A DNA stretch of 64,000 nucleotides from Terriglobus sp. TAA 43 (GTDB taxonomy: Bacteria; Acidobacteriota; Terriglobia; Terriglobales; Acidobacteriaceae): NCBI RefSeq assembly GCF_000800015.1, contig NZ_JUGR01000001.1, positions 744,001 through 808,000 of the forward strand, read 5' to 3'. How positions within the stretch are numbered: the stretch's first letter is position 1; every line of letters starts with the position of its first letter. Shown here piece by piece: positions 34,445 to 42,724 of this stretch. The notes beneath the pieces are model-generated. The model made no database searches, was not told the origin of the DNA, and worked only from the letters and a program-made list of their open reading frames with translations. The translations under genes and the position numbers were made by a program.

Positions 34445-35355
34445 TCCCTTCCTCCCTCCGCGCTGTGTGTTTCCACCAGGTGCAGCAACTGGGCGCCGCG
34501 ATGTTCGCCATACCGCACAGGACGACCACGAAAGATAGTTGCGTTACCTACCCGTAATTCCGCTGCCATTCCATTCTGCAAAGGCAGTGGCAGCGTGATT
34601 CCTGGCCTTAGCGCCCGAAGATCCTGGGCGTAAAGCCGCATCGGAGGCAGATGCAATGCCATCCGCAGCTTCGCATTGCCAAGACGCTGCTCCATGTTGG
34701 CTCGCTCTTCCGGGGTCCGCAGGCGCTGTCGATCCTGCCGATGGGACATAGCTTTCATCGTGGAAGTGACTGCAGCCGAAGGAAGACAAAACAACAGATC
34801 GCCCGTAACTTCTGCAAGCGTGATGCTGAATCGCACAAACAGTACTTTTTCCTGCAATAGCATCAACCGCTGTCCGCGGCTCTCGCGTTCGCGTGGTTCT
34901 GCAAGAAACTCCACACCCATCGCTCCCCATGCGCCAGTCCATTCCCGCAACACAATATCCAGAACCGAACCAAGCACCGCTTCTTCGATCTCAGTAAGGT
35001 CGCGGTCAATGCGAACCGTCTTACCACTGCCTCCCAAAAGAAGATCGATGATGGCAGGCGCAAGTTGAATATCCAGCGAGAGCGCTGCACGCACACGCAG
35101 AGGCTCCATGTGAAGTGGAAGAACAAAACATCCAGTCGACGTCTGCTCCATGAACTGACTAAAGATCATTTGCGACGCTGGCTGAGGCGTGATGCTAATG
35201 TTCGTTCGTAGCCATGCTCCGAGCGTATGTGTCAGGTTACGAGCAAACTGTTCGTCCAACGTGCGCAGTGTGCGCAGTTGATCATTGGCGACTAACCCGG
35301 CACGACTGAAATTGAACGCTGTAGCGTCGGCCGCCGATACAGACTCAGCGCCCAT
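34441..35355 (-). CDS. fliM: Flagellar motor switch protein FliM without CheY-binding motif
   Basis: 304 residues from the ATG at 35355, which has GGGGACAGG upstream; an in-frame start at 35403 lies deeper inside fliA. Middle domain with the FliG-binding loop L-L-L-G-G-S-G-K (GGSG at about 108-111) and R-I-D-R-D-L-T-E-I-E; C-terminal SpoA domain with L-R-V-G-N-A-T-I-F-R-G-R-P. The usual N-terminal L-S-Q-x-E-I-D-A-L-L segment that binds CheY-P is missing from either possible start. C-ring component. Overlaps fliA by 11 bp and fliN by 4 bp. Confidence 0.93.
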   Translation of the reverse strand: MGAESVSAADATAFNFSRAGLVANDQLRTLRTLDEQFARNLTHTLGAWLRTNISITPQPASQMIFSQFMEQTSTGCFVLPLHMEPLRVRAALSLDIQLAPAIIDLLLGGSGKTVRIDRDLTEIEEAVLGSVLDIVLREWTGAWGAMGVEFLAEPRERESRGQRLMLLQEKVLFVRFSITLAEVTGDLLFCLPSAAVTSTMKAMSHRQDRQRLRTPEERANMEQRLGNAKLRMALHLPPMRLYAQDLRALRPGITLPLPLQNGMAAELRVGNATIFRGRPVRYGEHRGAQLLHLVETHSAEGGRE

Positions 35356-36229
35356 CCTGTCCCCGCTTTCCACGATTGCGCGAGGCTGCCTTCTCTGCAC
35401 CAAGATCTGTCAGGGCTGCACGCAATTTCACCACGGCTGAGGTGTGGATCTGCGAAACACGTGATTCCACTACTCCCAGCACCACACCAATCTCTTTCAT
35501 CGTGAGTTCTTCGTGATAGTAGAGAGACACCACCATGCGCTCCTTCTCCGGAAGCTCCTCAACAGCGTCCATCAGTCGCTGACGCAACTCGCCTTTCAGG
35601 CATCGAAAGAGCGGTTCGTCACCTTCGGAGCCCGGCAGATACGACAATTCGTCGTCTCCGCCCTCTTCATTACGCTCCAGGTTAAGGCTGCCGATCTCCA
35701 GCCCCTTCAGCTCACCCAGCAGGCGCTGATACTCCTGAAGCGACATCTCCATCTCGTCCGCAACTTCTGTCTCCACGGGAGTGCGCCGAAGGCGTTGCGT
35801 GAGCGCACGCACTGCATCTTCAACCGCGCGCCCCTTTCTGCGAAGTTCGCGCGGACTCCAATCCAGCGTGCGCAACGAATCCAGAATGGCGCCGCGTATG
35901 CGGAACTGAGCATAGCTCTTGAACTGCACCTGTTTGGAGTGATCGAACTTCGCAACTGCATCCATCAGACCCACAATGCCTGCAGAGATGAGATCGTCTA
36001 TCTCCACGTGCTGTGGCAAGCGCTCATGGACGCGTCGTGCAACAAACCGAACCGTGGCCAGGTGTTCCACCAGCAACTGATCCTGAGCGGCCTGGCTCAT
36101 CCGCGCGGGTGCGTTGCCTAACGTTCCATATGCATTGATCCCGGCGACCGGTCCGGAATTTCCTCCAAACAATACACTGGCCGGGACGTCAGCCTTGCCT
36201 CGTTCCTCTGAATGTCCGGTCTGCTCCAT
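35345..36229 (-). CDS. fliA: RNA polymerase sigma factor FliA (sigma28)
   Basis: 294 residues from the ATG at 36229 (AGGAG 8 nt upstream); an ATG two codons earlier is too close to that site. Region 2 includes D-D-L-I-S-A-G-I-V-G-L-M-D-A-V and F-K-S-Y-A-Q-F-R-I-R-G-A-I-L-D-S-L-R; region 3 R-R-T-P-V-E-T-E-V-A; region 4 L-P-E-K-E-R-M-V-V-S-L-Y-Y-H-E-E-L-T-M-K-E-I-G. It directs late flagellar gene transcription and is held by FlgM. Located between flhA and fliM, where flhF/flhG are often found; those genes are absent. Confidence 0.96.
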   Translation of the reverse strand: MEQTGHSEERGKADVPASVLFGGNSGPVAGINAYGTLGNAPARMSQAAQDQLLVEHLATVRFVARRVHERLPQHVEIDDLISAGIVGLMDAVAKFDHSKQVQFKSYAQFRIRGAILDSLRTLDWSPRELRRKGRAVEDAVRALTQRLRRTPVETEVADEMEMSLQEYQRLLGELKGLEIGSLNLERNEEGGDDELSYLPGSEGDEPLFRCLKGELRQRLMDAVEELPEKERMVVSLYYHEELTMKEIGVVLGVVESRVSQIHTSAVVKLRAALTDLGAEKAASRNRGKRGQDGR

Positions 36230-36264
36230 GTGCATTTCTCCTGTCTTACGAATGCGTGCGTTTT

Positions 36265-38385
36265 CTAGCCACCTGTCAACTGATGCCCCACCGTCCCCAG
36301 GCTGCGAACACGCACCTCTGGCGGAATCTCGCTCGGTGAAAGCACAGTCACTTTGGGCAGAAATGGTTCCAGCCAGCGGCGCAGATGATAGCGTGCCGGC
36401 GAAGGACAGAGAAGCACGGGGATTGCCATTGGCATGGCATCGCCTGTTAGGCGTTTCACAGAGTCAAGCAATGGACGAAGAAAGTTACTACTCAAAGGAG
36501 CACCGCGCCCATCGTTCCCCAGAAGCCGCGCAGCGCCCTCTGGATCGAAGGTCCGGATGATCTGCTCCTCTAGTCCACGCTCCAGCGTCAGTACACTTAG
36601 GCCGCCCTCGCCATCGAGCAGTGGACGCACAATATTCCGCGCCAGCGTCTGCCGAATCTGCTCCGTTAGGCAAACCAAATCTTTTGATTGCGGAGCGTAT
36701 TCCACGATCGTTTCCAGAATCGTTCCAAGGTTACGAATGCTGACCTGTTCGCGTAACAACTGTTGCAATACTTTTTGAATCTCGCCCAACGTCATCAGCT
36801 TCGGCATCAGCTCTTCCATCAACTTCGGGTAACTGTCATTGACCGAGTCCAGTAATCGCTTCGTCTCCGCTCGCCCCAGCAACTCATAGGCATTGCGTCG
36901 GATCAGTTCCGCCAGGTGCGTTCCTATCACCGCCGTCTGATCAACAACCGAATATCCTGCCGCCAGGGCCTGCTCTTCCAAACCTGGATCGATCCATCGA
37001 GCGGCTACTCCAAAGGCAGGCTCGCGTGTCTCCACTCCCGGTATCACGCGTGCTTTCGGATCGCTGTTGACCGCAAGCAGACAGTTGCCTTCCGTCTGCC
37101 ATCGACCTATCTCATTGCCGCGAAGCTGCACCACGTACTCTCGCGGACGAAGTCGAAGATTGTCCGTGATATGAACCGGGGGAACAATGAACCCAAGCTC
37201 AGCCGCAAGATGTCTACGCAGCGCTCGAACGCGATTAAGCATCTGTCCATTTTGTTTTTCGTCCACCATCGGGATCAGTTGGAACCCGATTTCGAGCGTT
37301 AATTCGTCCACCTTCAAAAGACTGGTAAGGTCTTCGGATGGCGGCGCGCCCGCGACGGCATTTCCCGCTAGCACTGCCGCTGCGTCTTCCTCTGCCTTCA
37401 GACCATTTGCTGGCAGCGTGCGACCAAACAGAAAGACACCCAAAGCCACCAGAAAAAATGGAATCTTTGGAATTCCTGGAATCAAGGCCATGGCCGTCAA
37501 CACACCGGCAGTAAGAAACAGAACATTTCTTTGAGAAAACAGCTGCGTGTTGATTTCTTTATCAAGCGTCCCAGAACTGGATGCGCGCGTCAGCACCAGA
37601 CCACCGGCCATCGACACCAACAAGCTTGGAATCATGGTCACAAGACCATCACCCACCGTCAGAATCGTGTAGGTTTTGACTGCAGTGAGAAGATCAACCC
37701 CCTGCTGCAACACTCCAATCAGTAGTCCGGCAATGATGTTGATCGCGGTAATCAGGATGGTCGCCATCGCATCGCGCTGATTGAACCGCGCAGCTCCATC
37801 CATGGCGCCGTAGAACTCCGCCTCGCGCGCAATGCTTTCGCGGCGTTTCCTGGCGGTCTGTTCATCGATGAGCCCCGCGTTCATATCAGCATCAATGGCC
37901 ATCTGTTTACCGGGAAGCGCGTCCAGCGTGAAGCGTGCGGTCACCTCTGCAGTACGCACCGCGCCATGTGACACCACCAGAAACTGAATCGCAATCAGCG
38001 CCAGGAACAGTACAAATCCCACAACATAGTTACCGCCCACAACGAACTGCCCAAACGCCTGGATCACATCGCCTGCAGCTGAAGTGCCTTCACTCCCATG
38101 CAGAAGAATGCGACGGCTCGATGCCAGATTCAGCGAGAGCCTGAACAGCGTCAGCAATAGCAGCAGCGTTGGAAAGACCGATAGATCGGTAGCTTTTCGC
38201 ACCTGCACCGCGGTCACAAACACCAATAACGACGCGGTAATCGATACAGCCAACAGCAGGTCCAGCAAGACCGCAGGCAATGGCACCAGCATCACAAAAA
38301 TGGCACTCATTGCGGCAGCTGGAAGAAGGAACGGCTTGGCATGAGCGAATATGCCAAGGCGTTTGGCTTGAACAGTCTCACTCAT
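36265..38385 (-). CDS. flhA: Flagellar export gate protein FlhA
   Basis: 706 residues. Eight membrane helices in the first about 330 residues, with the FHIPEP-type signature in F-P-T-L-L-L-L-L-T-L-F-R-L-S-L-N-L-A-S-S-R, followed by the cytoplasmic domain that docks chaperone-substrate complexes (G-F-I-V-P-P-V-H-I-T-D-N-L-R-L, and Y-S-V-V-D-Q-T-A-V-I-G-T-H-L). Proton-driven component of the flagellar type III export gate. The start overlaps flhB by 8 bp. Confidence 0.97.
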   Translation of the reverse strand: MSETVQAKRLGIFAHAKPFLLPAAAMSAIFVMLVPLPAVLLDLLLAVSITASLLVFVTAVQVRKATDLSVFPTLLLLLTLFRLSLNLASSRRILLHGSEGTSAAGDVIQAFGQFVVGGNYVVGFVLFLALIAIQFLVVSHGAVRTAEVTARFTLDALPGKQMAIDADMNAGLIDEQTARKRRESIAREAEFYGAMDGAARFNQRDAMATILITAINIIAGLLIGVLQQGVDLLTAVKTYTILTVGDGLVTMIPSLLVSMAGGLVLTRASSSGTLDKEINTQLFSQRNVLFLTAGVLTAMALIPGIPKIPFFLVALGVFLFGRTLPANGLKAEEDAAAVLAGNAVAGAPPSEDLTSLLKVDELTLEIGFQLIPMVDEKQNGQMLNRVRALRRHLAAELGFIVPPVHITDNLRLRPREYVVQLRGNEIGRWQTEGNCLLAVNSDPKARVIPGVETREPAFGVAARWIDPGLEEQALAAGYSVVDQTAVIGTHLAELIRRNAYELLGRAETKRLLDSVNDSYPKLMEELMPKLMTLGEIQKVLQQLLREQVSIRNLGTILETIVEYAPQSKDLVCLTEQIRQTLARNIVRPLLDGEGGLSVLTLERGLEEQIIRTFDPEGAARLLGNDGRGAPLSSNFLRPLLDSVKRLTGDAMPMAIPVLLCPSPARYHLRRWLEPFLPKVTVLSPSEIPPEVRVRSLGTVGHQLTGG

Positions 38386-39538
38386 GTGAAGGCTCTCCAG
38401 TTGCGCTCGACGGCGCAGAATAATCAGTCAAACCCAACATCATGCGAGCAGGTGCTGCATACCCATAACTGCGGTGTCTTGTTGCATGAGACGACGCGCG
38501 CTGACGACTCTCGCGGAACAGGTAAGCAAGGATCGCTGCCACCGCGGAATACAGTTCGAAAGGAATGTCTCTGCCTTCGTCCACACCGCGGTAGAGCGCC
38601 CTCGCCAGCGGCGGATTTTCAACAATGGGAACACCTGCCCATCGCGCCTCTTCACGAATCTCCAGCGCATGCAGATCGCGCCCCTTCGCCAGTACTTTGG
38701 GCGCAGCCATCGTGGCAAAGTCAAACTGAAGAGCAACCGCGTAATGCGTAGGATTGGTGATCACTACGGCAGCCTTGGATATATCCGCCTTCACGCGACG
38801 TCTCCGCATCGCACGTTGAATCTGGCGAATTCTGCCCTTCGTATGCGGGTTGCCGTTTGATTCCTTCATCTCCTGTTTGACCTCTTCTTTGGTCATCTTT
38901 AGCGAGGTATTCCAGGAACGCCATTCGTTGATGTAGTCAATTGCCGCCCACCCAAGTGAGATCCACGCGGCCTGCACCGCAAGCCCATAAGCCGCCGTCA
39001 AGGTCGTGGGAAGTCGTGCCTCACTCATCACCGGCATCGGCAAAACAGACCGGCGAAGCGCCATCGAGGCGAGCGCTGTCACTGCGGCCGCGGGAATCAG
39101 CGACTTTGCACAACGCAGGAGAGAACGCGCCGAAAACAAATTCTTGATATTGGTCGCTGGGTTAAGGCGACCAGGCTTCCACGCAAGTGCCGCACCATAA
39201 ATCTGCACTCCGCCTGTCTGCATCGCCCCAATCGCAATCGCAGAAAACAGCGCACCCGCGAGTACCACTCCTACAGGGACCACCCCTGGAAGAAGCAATT
39301 GAGGAAGAGCTCGGCTCATGCCATCCGGTGTGTCATAAGGGCGCATGCCAAGATGCACCGCCGCCGTATACGTCTTACTCCATTGCATCGCAAACTGTCC
39401 GGCAGCGCCACGCAACAGTAGCAGTCCACCCACCATTGCAGCAGCATTAGTTAGCTCTCGGCTGCGAACACCTTCACCCTTCTCCCGCGACCTCCGCTTT
39501 CGTTGTTCTGACGCTTTTTCTGTGCGCTCGCCACTCAT
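38378..39538 (-). CDS. flhB: Flagellar export switch protein FlhB
   Basis: 386 residues. N-terminal E-R-T-E-K-A-S-E-Q-R-K, four membrane helices, then the cytoplasmic autocleavage domain with the motif N-P-T-H at residues 262-265 (V-V-I-T-N-P-T-H-Y-A-V-A-L). Autocleavage changes export specificity from hook to filament substrates together with FliK. A C-terminal tail of about 35 residues is Arg/Ser-rich. Overlaps fliR by 4 bp and flhA by 8 bp. Confidence 0.97.
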   Translation of the reverse strand: MSGERTEKASEQRKRRSREKGEGVRSRELTNAAAMVGGLLLLRGAAGQFAMQWSKTYTAAVHLGMRPYDTPDGMSRALPQLLLPGVVPVGVVLAGALFSAIAIGAMQTGGVQIYGAALAWKPGRLNPATNIKNLFSARSLLRCAKSLIPAAAVTALASMALRRSVLPMPVMSEARLPTTLTAAYGLAVQAAWISLGWAAIDYINEWRSWNTSLKMTKEEVKQEMKESNGNPHTKGRIRQIQRAMRRRRVKADISKAAVVITNPTHYAVALQFDFATMAAPKVLAKGRDLHALEIREEARWAGVPIVENPPLARALYRGVDEGRDIPFELYSAVAAILAYLFRESRQRASSHATRHRSYGYAAPARMMLGLTDYSAPSSATGEPSHE

Positions 39539-40305
39539 AGCCGGATGTTCCTTTGTGCTACGTCTAAAAGCGCAGCGAAATGGCGCTCAATCCACAAAGG
39601 CCACAAGGACAAGCCACCGATGAGCACGATGTAGGACACGATGGTCTTCACCGGAACTGAAGCGATCTGCGCGGGCATAGCAGGCGCTAGTCGACTTACC
39701 AGGCCAACCGCGACTTCGACAAGGATGGCAGCAGCAAGCACTGGTGCAGCAAGCTGCACTCCAGAGAGAAATATCCCGGAAGCCATCAAGACAAATGCCT
39801 GCGCCGATGCACCGCCCGCTGGTGCATGTCCCAGCGGCACAGCAGTCAAGGTGCGCAACAATGCCGCCAGCATCGTGCGATGCAGACCGGCGGCAAGGAT
39901 AACAAGCATCCCAAGCCAATTCAGAACCGTACCCAACACTTCTGTTTCAACCTGCGAATTTGGATCCACGAGATTCGCAAGAGAAAAGGAAAACGCAGAT
40001 CCCATCAGGGCAGCGCCAAACGTTAGGGACTCGGATAGAAGCATCAATGTCAAACCGAAGCACAATCCCACAACCACTTCACTCATAAGTGCCGGAGCCG
40101 AAAGTTTGAGATCTGCATTCGGCTGATACGCAGCCACAGGAGTAATGACAACGGTCAGCACGAGTATCAACATTGCCTTCACACGCGCTGGAATAGCGGC
40201 CGAACTAAATACCGGCAGCGTCACCACTGCACTTCCGAAACGCAGTAGAAGCAACACGCCCGCTGCAAGGAATGGCTTCAGAGCGTCTTGATCTGTCGAT
40301 TGCAT
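39535..40305 (-). CDS. fliR: Flagellar export gate protein FliR
   Basis: 256 residues from the ATG at 40305, immediately after the fliQ stop; an upstream in-frame start at 40338 would overlap fliQ by 31 bp. Six or so membrane helices and the FliR patterns R-F-G-S-A-V-V-T-L-P-V-F, A-L-M-G-S-A-F-S-F-S-L-A-N-L-V-D-P-N-S and P-Q/M-A-Q-I-A-S-V-P-V-K. Forms the export pore with FliP and FliQ. Confidence 0.94.
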   Translation of the reverse strand: MQSTDQDALKPFLAAGVLLLLRFGSAVVTLPVFSSAAIPARVKAMLILVLTVVITPVAAYQPNADLKLSAPALMSEVVVGLCFGLTLMLLSESLTFGAALMGSAFSFSLANLVDPNSQVETEVLGTVLNWLGMLVILAAGLHRTMLAALLRTLTAVPLGHAPAGGASAQAFVLMASGIFLSGVQLAAPVLAAAILVEVAVGLVSRLAPAMPAQIASVPVKTIVSYIVLIGGLSLWPLWIERHFAALLDVAQRNIRL

Positions 40306-40307
40306 GC

Positions 40308-40577
40308 TTATCCGAGATACCGATGAAAGTCCGACCAAAGACGTAGCGTGTAAGTCACAGCATGCCGCAGAAACCAGGGCAAACTAACCAGTCCAACCGA
40401 AAACACAACAAGCAATCGCGGTACCGCCGTGATGGTCTGTTCCTGAATGCCGGTTAATGTCTGCACCAGCGTGAGTAACACGCTCACCATGCATCCCACG
40501 ATCAACAGGGGCGCGCTCAACAAGAGCGCCTCCAGCAGAAGATGTCGCATTAGTTCCGTCACCATGTCCGGGCTCAT
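40308..40577 (-). CDS. fliQ: Flagellar export gate protein FliQ
   Basis: 89 residues, two membrane helices, with the conserved stretch L-L-S-A-P-L-L-I-V-G-C-M-V-S-V-L-L-T-L-V-Q split over about 18-38, and T-G-I-Q-E-Q-T-I-T-A-V-P-R-L-L. Normal length. Sits 13 bp after fliP. Confidence 0.95.
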   Translation of the reverse strand: MSPDMVTELMRHLLLEALLLSAPLLIVGCMVSVLLTLVQTLTGIQEQTITAVPRLLVVFSVGLVSLPWFLRHAVTYTLRLWSDFHRYLG

Positions 40578-40590
40578 TGCCTATCTCCTG

Positions 40591-41481
40591 TCAAAAGCTC
40601 TTCAAGAGTGAACTGGCCAACAGATGCCATCCATCCACCATCACAAACAGCAGGATTTTCACTGGCGTGGAAACTACCGTAGGTGGCATCTGCAACATAC
40701 CGATCGAAGTGGTCACACTGGCAACTACAAGGTCCACTAATAGAAATGGAAGAAAGAGGACCGCGCCAATCTGGAATCCACTCTTCAGTTCGCTCAACAT
40801 GTATGCCGGAACCACCACCTGCATCGGCGCATCCTCACGACGATGCAGGCGCGTAGGCTGCGATGCAGCCGCGAACAGTTCCAGATCTTTATCGCGTGCA
40901 TAGCGCAACATGAATGTCTTCACAGGAAGCGAGCCCTTATTGAGCGCGTCTTCCCCTGACATCACACCCGCACGATACGGTGCGACCGCCACATCATTTA
41001 CCTGCGTGATAACAGGCTGCATCAGGAACCATGTCATCATAAGTCCGAGCGCCATCAGCACCTGGTTTGATGGCGCGGTTTGCGTTCCAAGTGCTTGCCT
41101 CAAGAAATGAAACACAACCAAAAGTCGAATCAGTGGCGTCATCGCCAGAAGAATCGCAGGTGCGAGCGTCAACAGCGTAAGCCCGATAACAACAGCCCAT
41201 TGCGAGCTATGCCCTATCGCGAACTCCTCGGCGATGCTTCTGGTTTCAGAAGGATCAGCAACCTTCACGGTGGAATGAGGCTCGGTCGCAGGTTTTTCTT
41301 TATCGCTCTTTTTTACGACATAAGACTTGGCCGCACTTTGCGATGCGTGTAAGACATGCGGCGCGTCTGCTGCCCGTCGTGCCGCTGGAGGATGCACCCA
41401 GAAGGAATGCACGCTCTGGCCCTCCAATACTCCATGGAACATCAGAAGCAGCCACAGAGCCGTCAGGCGAACACTTCGCAC
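40591..41481 (-). CDS. fliP: Flagellar export gate protein FliP
   Basis: 296 residues: a cleavable signal peptide (about 1-22), an unusually long charged periplasmic segment (about 30-88), then the conserved FliP core with four helices: L-T-L-L-T-L-A-P-A-I-L-L-A-M-T, L-R-Q-A-L-G-T-Q-T-A-P-S-N-Q-V-L, and the C-terminal F-Q-I-G-A-V-L-F-L-P-F-L-L-V-D-L-V-V-A-S. Export pore protein. Begins 2 bp after fliO. Confidence 0.96.
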   Translation of the reverse strand: MRSVRLTALWLLLMFHGVLEGQSVHSFWVHPPAARRAADAPHVLHASQSAAKSYVVKKSDKEKPATEPHSTVKVADPSETRSIAEEFAIGHSSQWAVVIGLTLLTLAPAILLAMTPLIRLLVVFHFLRQALGTQTAPSNQVLMALGLMMTWFLMQPVITQVNDVAVAPYRAGVMSGEDALNKGSLPVKTFMLRYARDKDLELFAAASQPTRLHRREDAPMQVVVPAYMLSELKSGFQIGAVLFLPFLLVDLVVASVTTSIGMLQMPPTVVSTPVKILLFVMVDGWHLLASSLLKSF

Positions 41482-41483
41482 CG

Positions 41484-41759
41484 TTACCTCTCTTCCACCG
41501 CAAATCGCTGCGTTAGAGGAACGGGCGCACTTAATCCTTCCGCCACCAGGAATCGCTGTCCCTCACACTCCAACAAATAGATTTTCTGTTTGGCTCCAAG
41601 CGAGAGCGTCTCAATATGCCGAAGCGATTTCTGCGGTACTCGCATTGAAGTAAATGCGGTCAGGAACACGCGTAGCCTTTGCCTCCACGACGGCACTTCG
41701 ACCGCGTCTGGTTCAGCCAATGCTTCCACGCCGTTCTCGATTCGAAGAGGATGAGCCAT
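41484..41759 (-). CDS. fliO: FliO-like protein without membrane anchor
   Basis: 91 residues from the ATG at 41759, 10 nt after the stop of the upstream SpoA gene; longer in-frame starts exist but would overlap it. The FliO cytoplasmic pattern is present: L-R-H-I-E-T-L-S-L-G-A-K-Q-K-I-Y-L-L-E-C-E-G-Q-R-F-L-V-A, then a variable tail. FliO usually begins with a membrane helix, needed for placing FliP in the membrane; none is evident even if the upstream start is used. Position before fliP supports the identity. Confidence 0.75.
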   Translation of the reverse strand: MAHPLRIENGVEALAEPDAVEVPSWRQRLRVFLTAFTSMRVPQKSLRHIETLSLGAKQKIYLLECEGQRFLVAEGLSAPVPLTQRFAVEER

Positions 41760-41769
41760 GCTGCCCCAG

Positions 41770-42072
41770 TTAGTCCAAACGCGTAAGACGAATTGCCATC
41801 TGTCCATCAACGTTATCCAGTTCTGCATGCGCCAATAGAGCTTCACCTATCCTCACTGGGACATCCTCTGTTGCCGATACTGCCGTGACAATTAGCTGTC
41901 CTTGCTGCAGGTCACGCAGACGATGCAGCCGCCATCCGATGAGCGGAATCGTCACAGACAGCCGGAATGGCATATTCCGAACTCGTCCTTGAATCAAAGG
42001 ACTGGACGGGACGGAAAGCCCCACGGAGCGCTCGGGGGTTTCTGGCGCGGGAGAGTCGTTGAGGATATTCAT
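41770..42072 (-). CDS. Second FliN-like SpoA-domain protein
   Basis: 100 residues with a single SpoA (surface presentation of antigens) domain: the C-terminal pattern V-P-V-R-I-G-E-A-L-L-A-H-A-E-L-D-N-V-D-G-Q-M-A-I-R-L-T matches the strand arrangement of FliN. It is located between fliL and fliO, the canonical site of fliM-fliN in many bacteria, whereas the clear fliM-fliN pair is 7 kb downstream. It may be a C-ring variant or a remnant. ATGA overlap with fliL. Confidence 0.7.
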   Translation of the reverse strand: MNILNDSPAPETPERSVGLSVPSSPLIQGRVRNMPFRLSVTIPLIGWRLHRLRDLQQGQLIVTAVSATEDVPVRIGEALLAHAELDNVDGQMAIRLTRLD

Positions 42073-42635
42073 CCTCGCTGCACCAGGAAGTCCGTGAAGT
42101 ATATTTCAAACACTGGGATTTCGGTGTTTCGCACCTTGTATTCATGCTCCAGCGTCTGCTTAAGTGCTTCCCTGCCGTCCGGCAACAGCAGCCCGTCGGA
42201 TGTCTGGCGGCTGAGCACGGCCAGGGTTGTATCACGTAGCTCCGTAGCGACAGCATCTACCGCTTTGGGATCTTTCTTCTCTGGCAGCCTCTCAGTCTTC
42301 TCTTCATCCTTAATTCTCAAACTTACGGACGCCCGCAGATAGGCTCGACCATTTGCGTCGGAAAGATTAACGATCATCGGCTCCAACGCAAGAACATGCG
42401 ATGCGGGCGGCGCAACAACGATGATCGGCGCAACGGCCGGTTGGGCGGCGGTGTTCTGTACTCCCGTCCCAAGTTTCCCTGAACGGATGAGATAGAAGGC
42501 ACCTCCGCCTACAACTCCCAGCGTTAAAACCGTAGACAGGAGCACTGGAATCAGGATCACTCCCACCCCCACCTTCACTGGAGTCGGAGTGATGGATTCC
42601 GTCGTTGCTGTATCAACATTGGCCGCGGTGGACAT
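42069..42635 (-). CDS. fliL: Flagellar basal-body-associated protein FliL
   Basis: 188 residues from the ATG at 42635; the frame is open to 42680, but that start falls inside the terminator hairpin. One membrane helix (about 22-52), then the periplasmic stomatin-like domain with L-E-P-M-I-V-N-L-S-D-A-N-G-R-A-Y-L-R-A-S-V-S-L, L-R-D-T-T-L-A-V-L-S-R-Q-T, and the C-terminal V-F-E-I-Y-F-T-D-F-L-V-Q. FliL surrounds the stators and influences torque. First gene after the internal terminator. Confidence 0.9.
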   Translation of the reverse strand: MSTAANVDTATTESITPTPVKVGVGVILIPVLLSTVLTLGVVGGGAFYLIRSGKLGTGVQNTAAQPAVAPIIVVAPPASHVLALEPMIVNLSDANGRAYLRASVSLRIKDEEKTERLPEKKDPKAVDAVATELRDTTLAVLSRQTSDGLLLPDGREALKQTLEHEYKVRNTEIPVFEIYFTDFLVQRG

Positions 42636-42664
42636 GCCATGATGCGATGCACGAGCTGGGCCAC

Positions 42665-42700
42665 AAAAAAAAGACCGCATTAGTCGAAACTAAGGCGGCC
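42665..42700 (-). terminator. Intrinsic terminator between flgE and fliL
   Basis: On the minus strand, a stem GCCGCCTTAG / CTAATGCGGT with one mismatch and loop TTTCGA is followed directly by eight T residues (A run 42665-42672 on the plus strand). It lies 25 bp after the flgE stop and 30 bp before the fliL start, inside the cluster, so it can reduce or condition read-through. Confidence 0.8.
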
Positions 42701-42724
42701 CTATCTCACGTGGAGATTCCCTGG

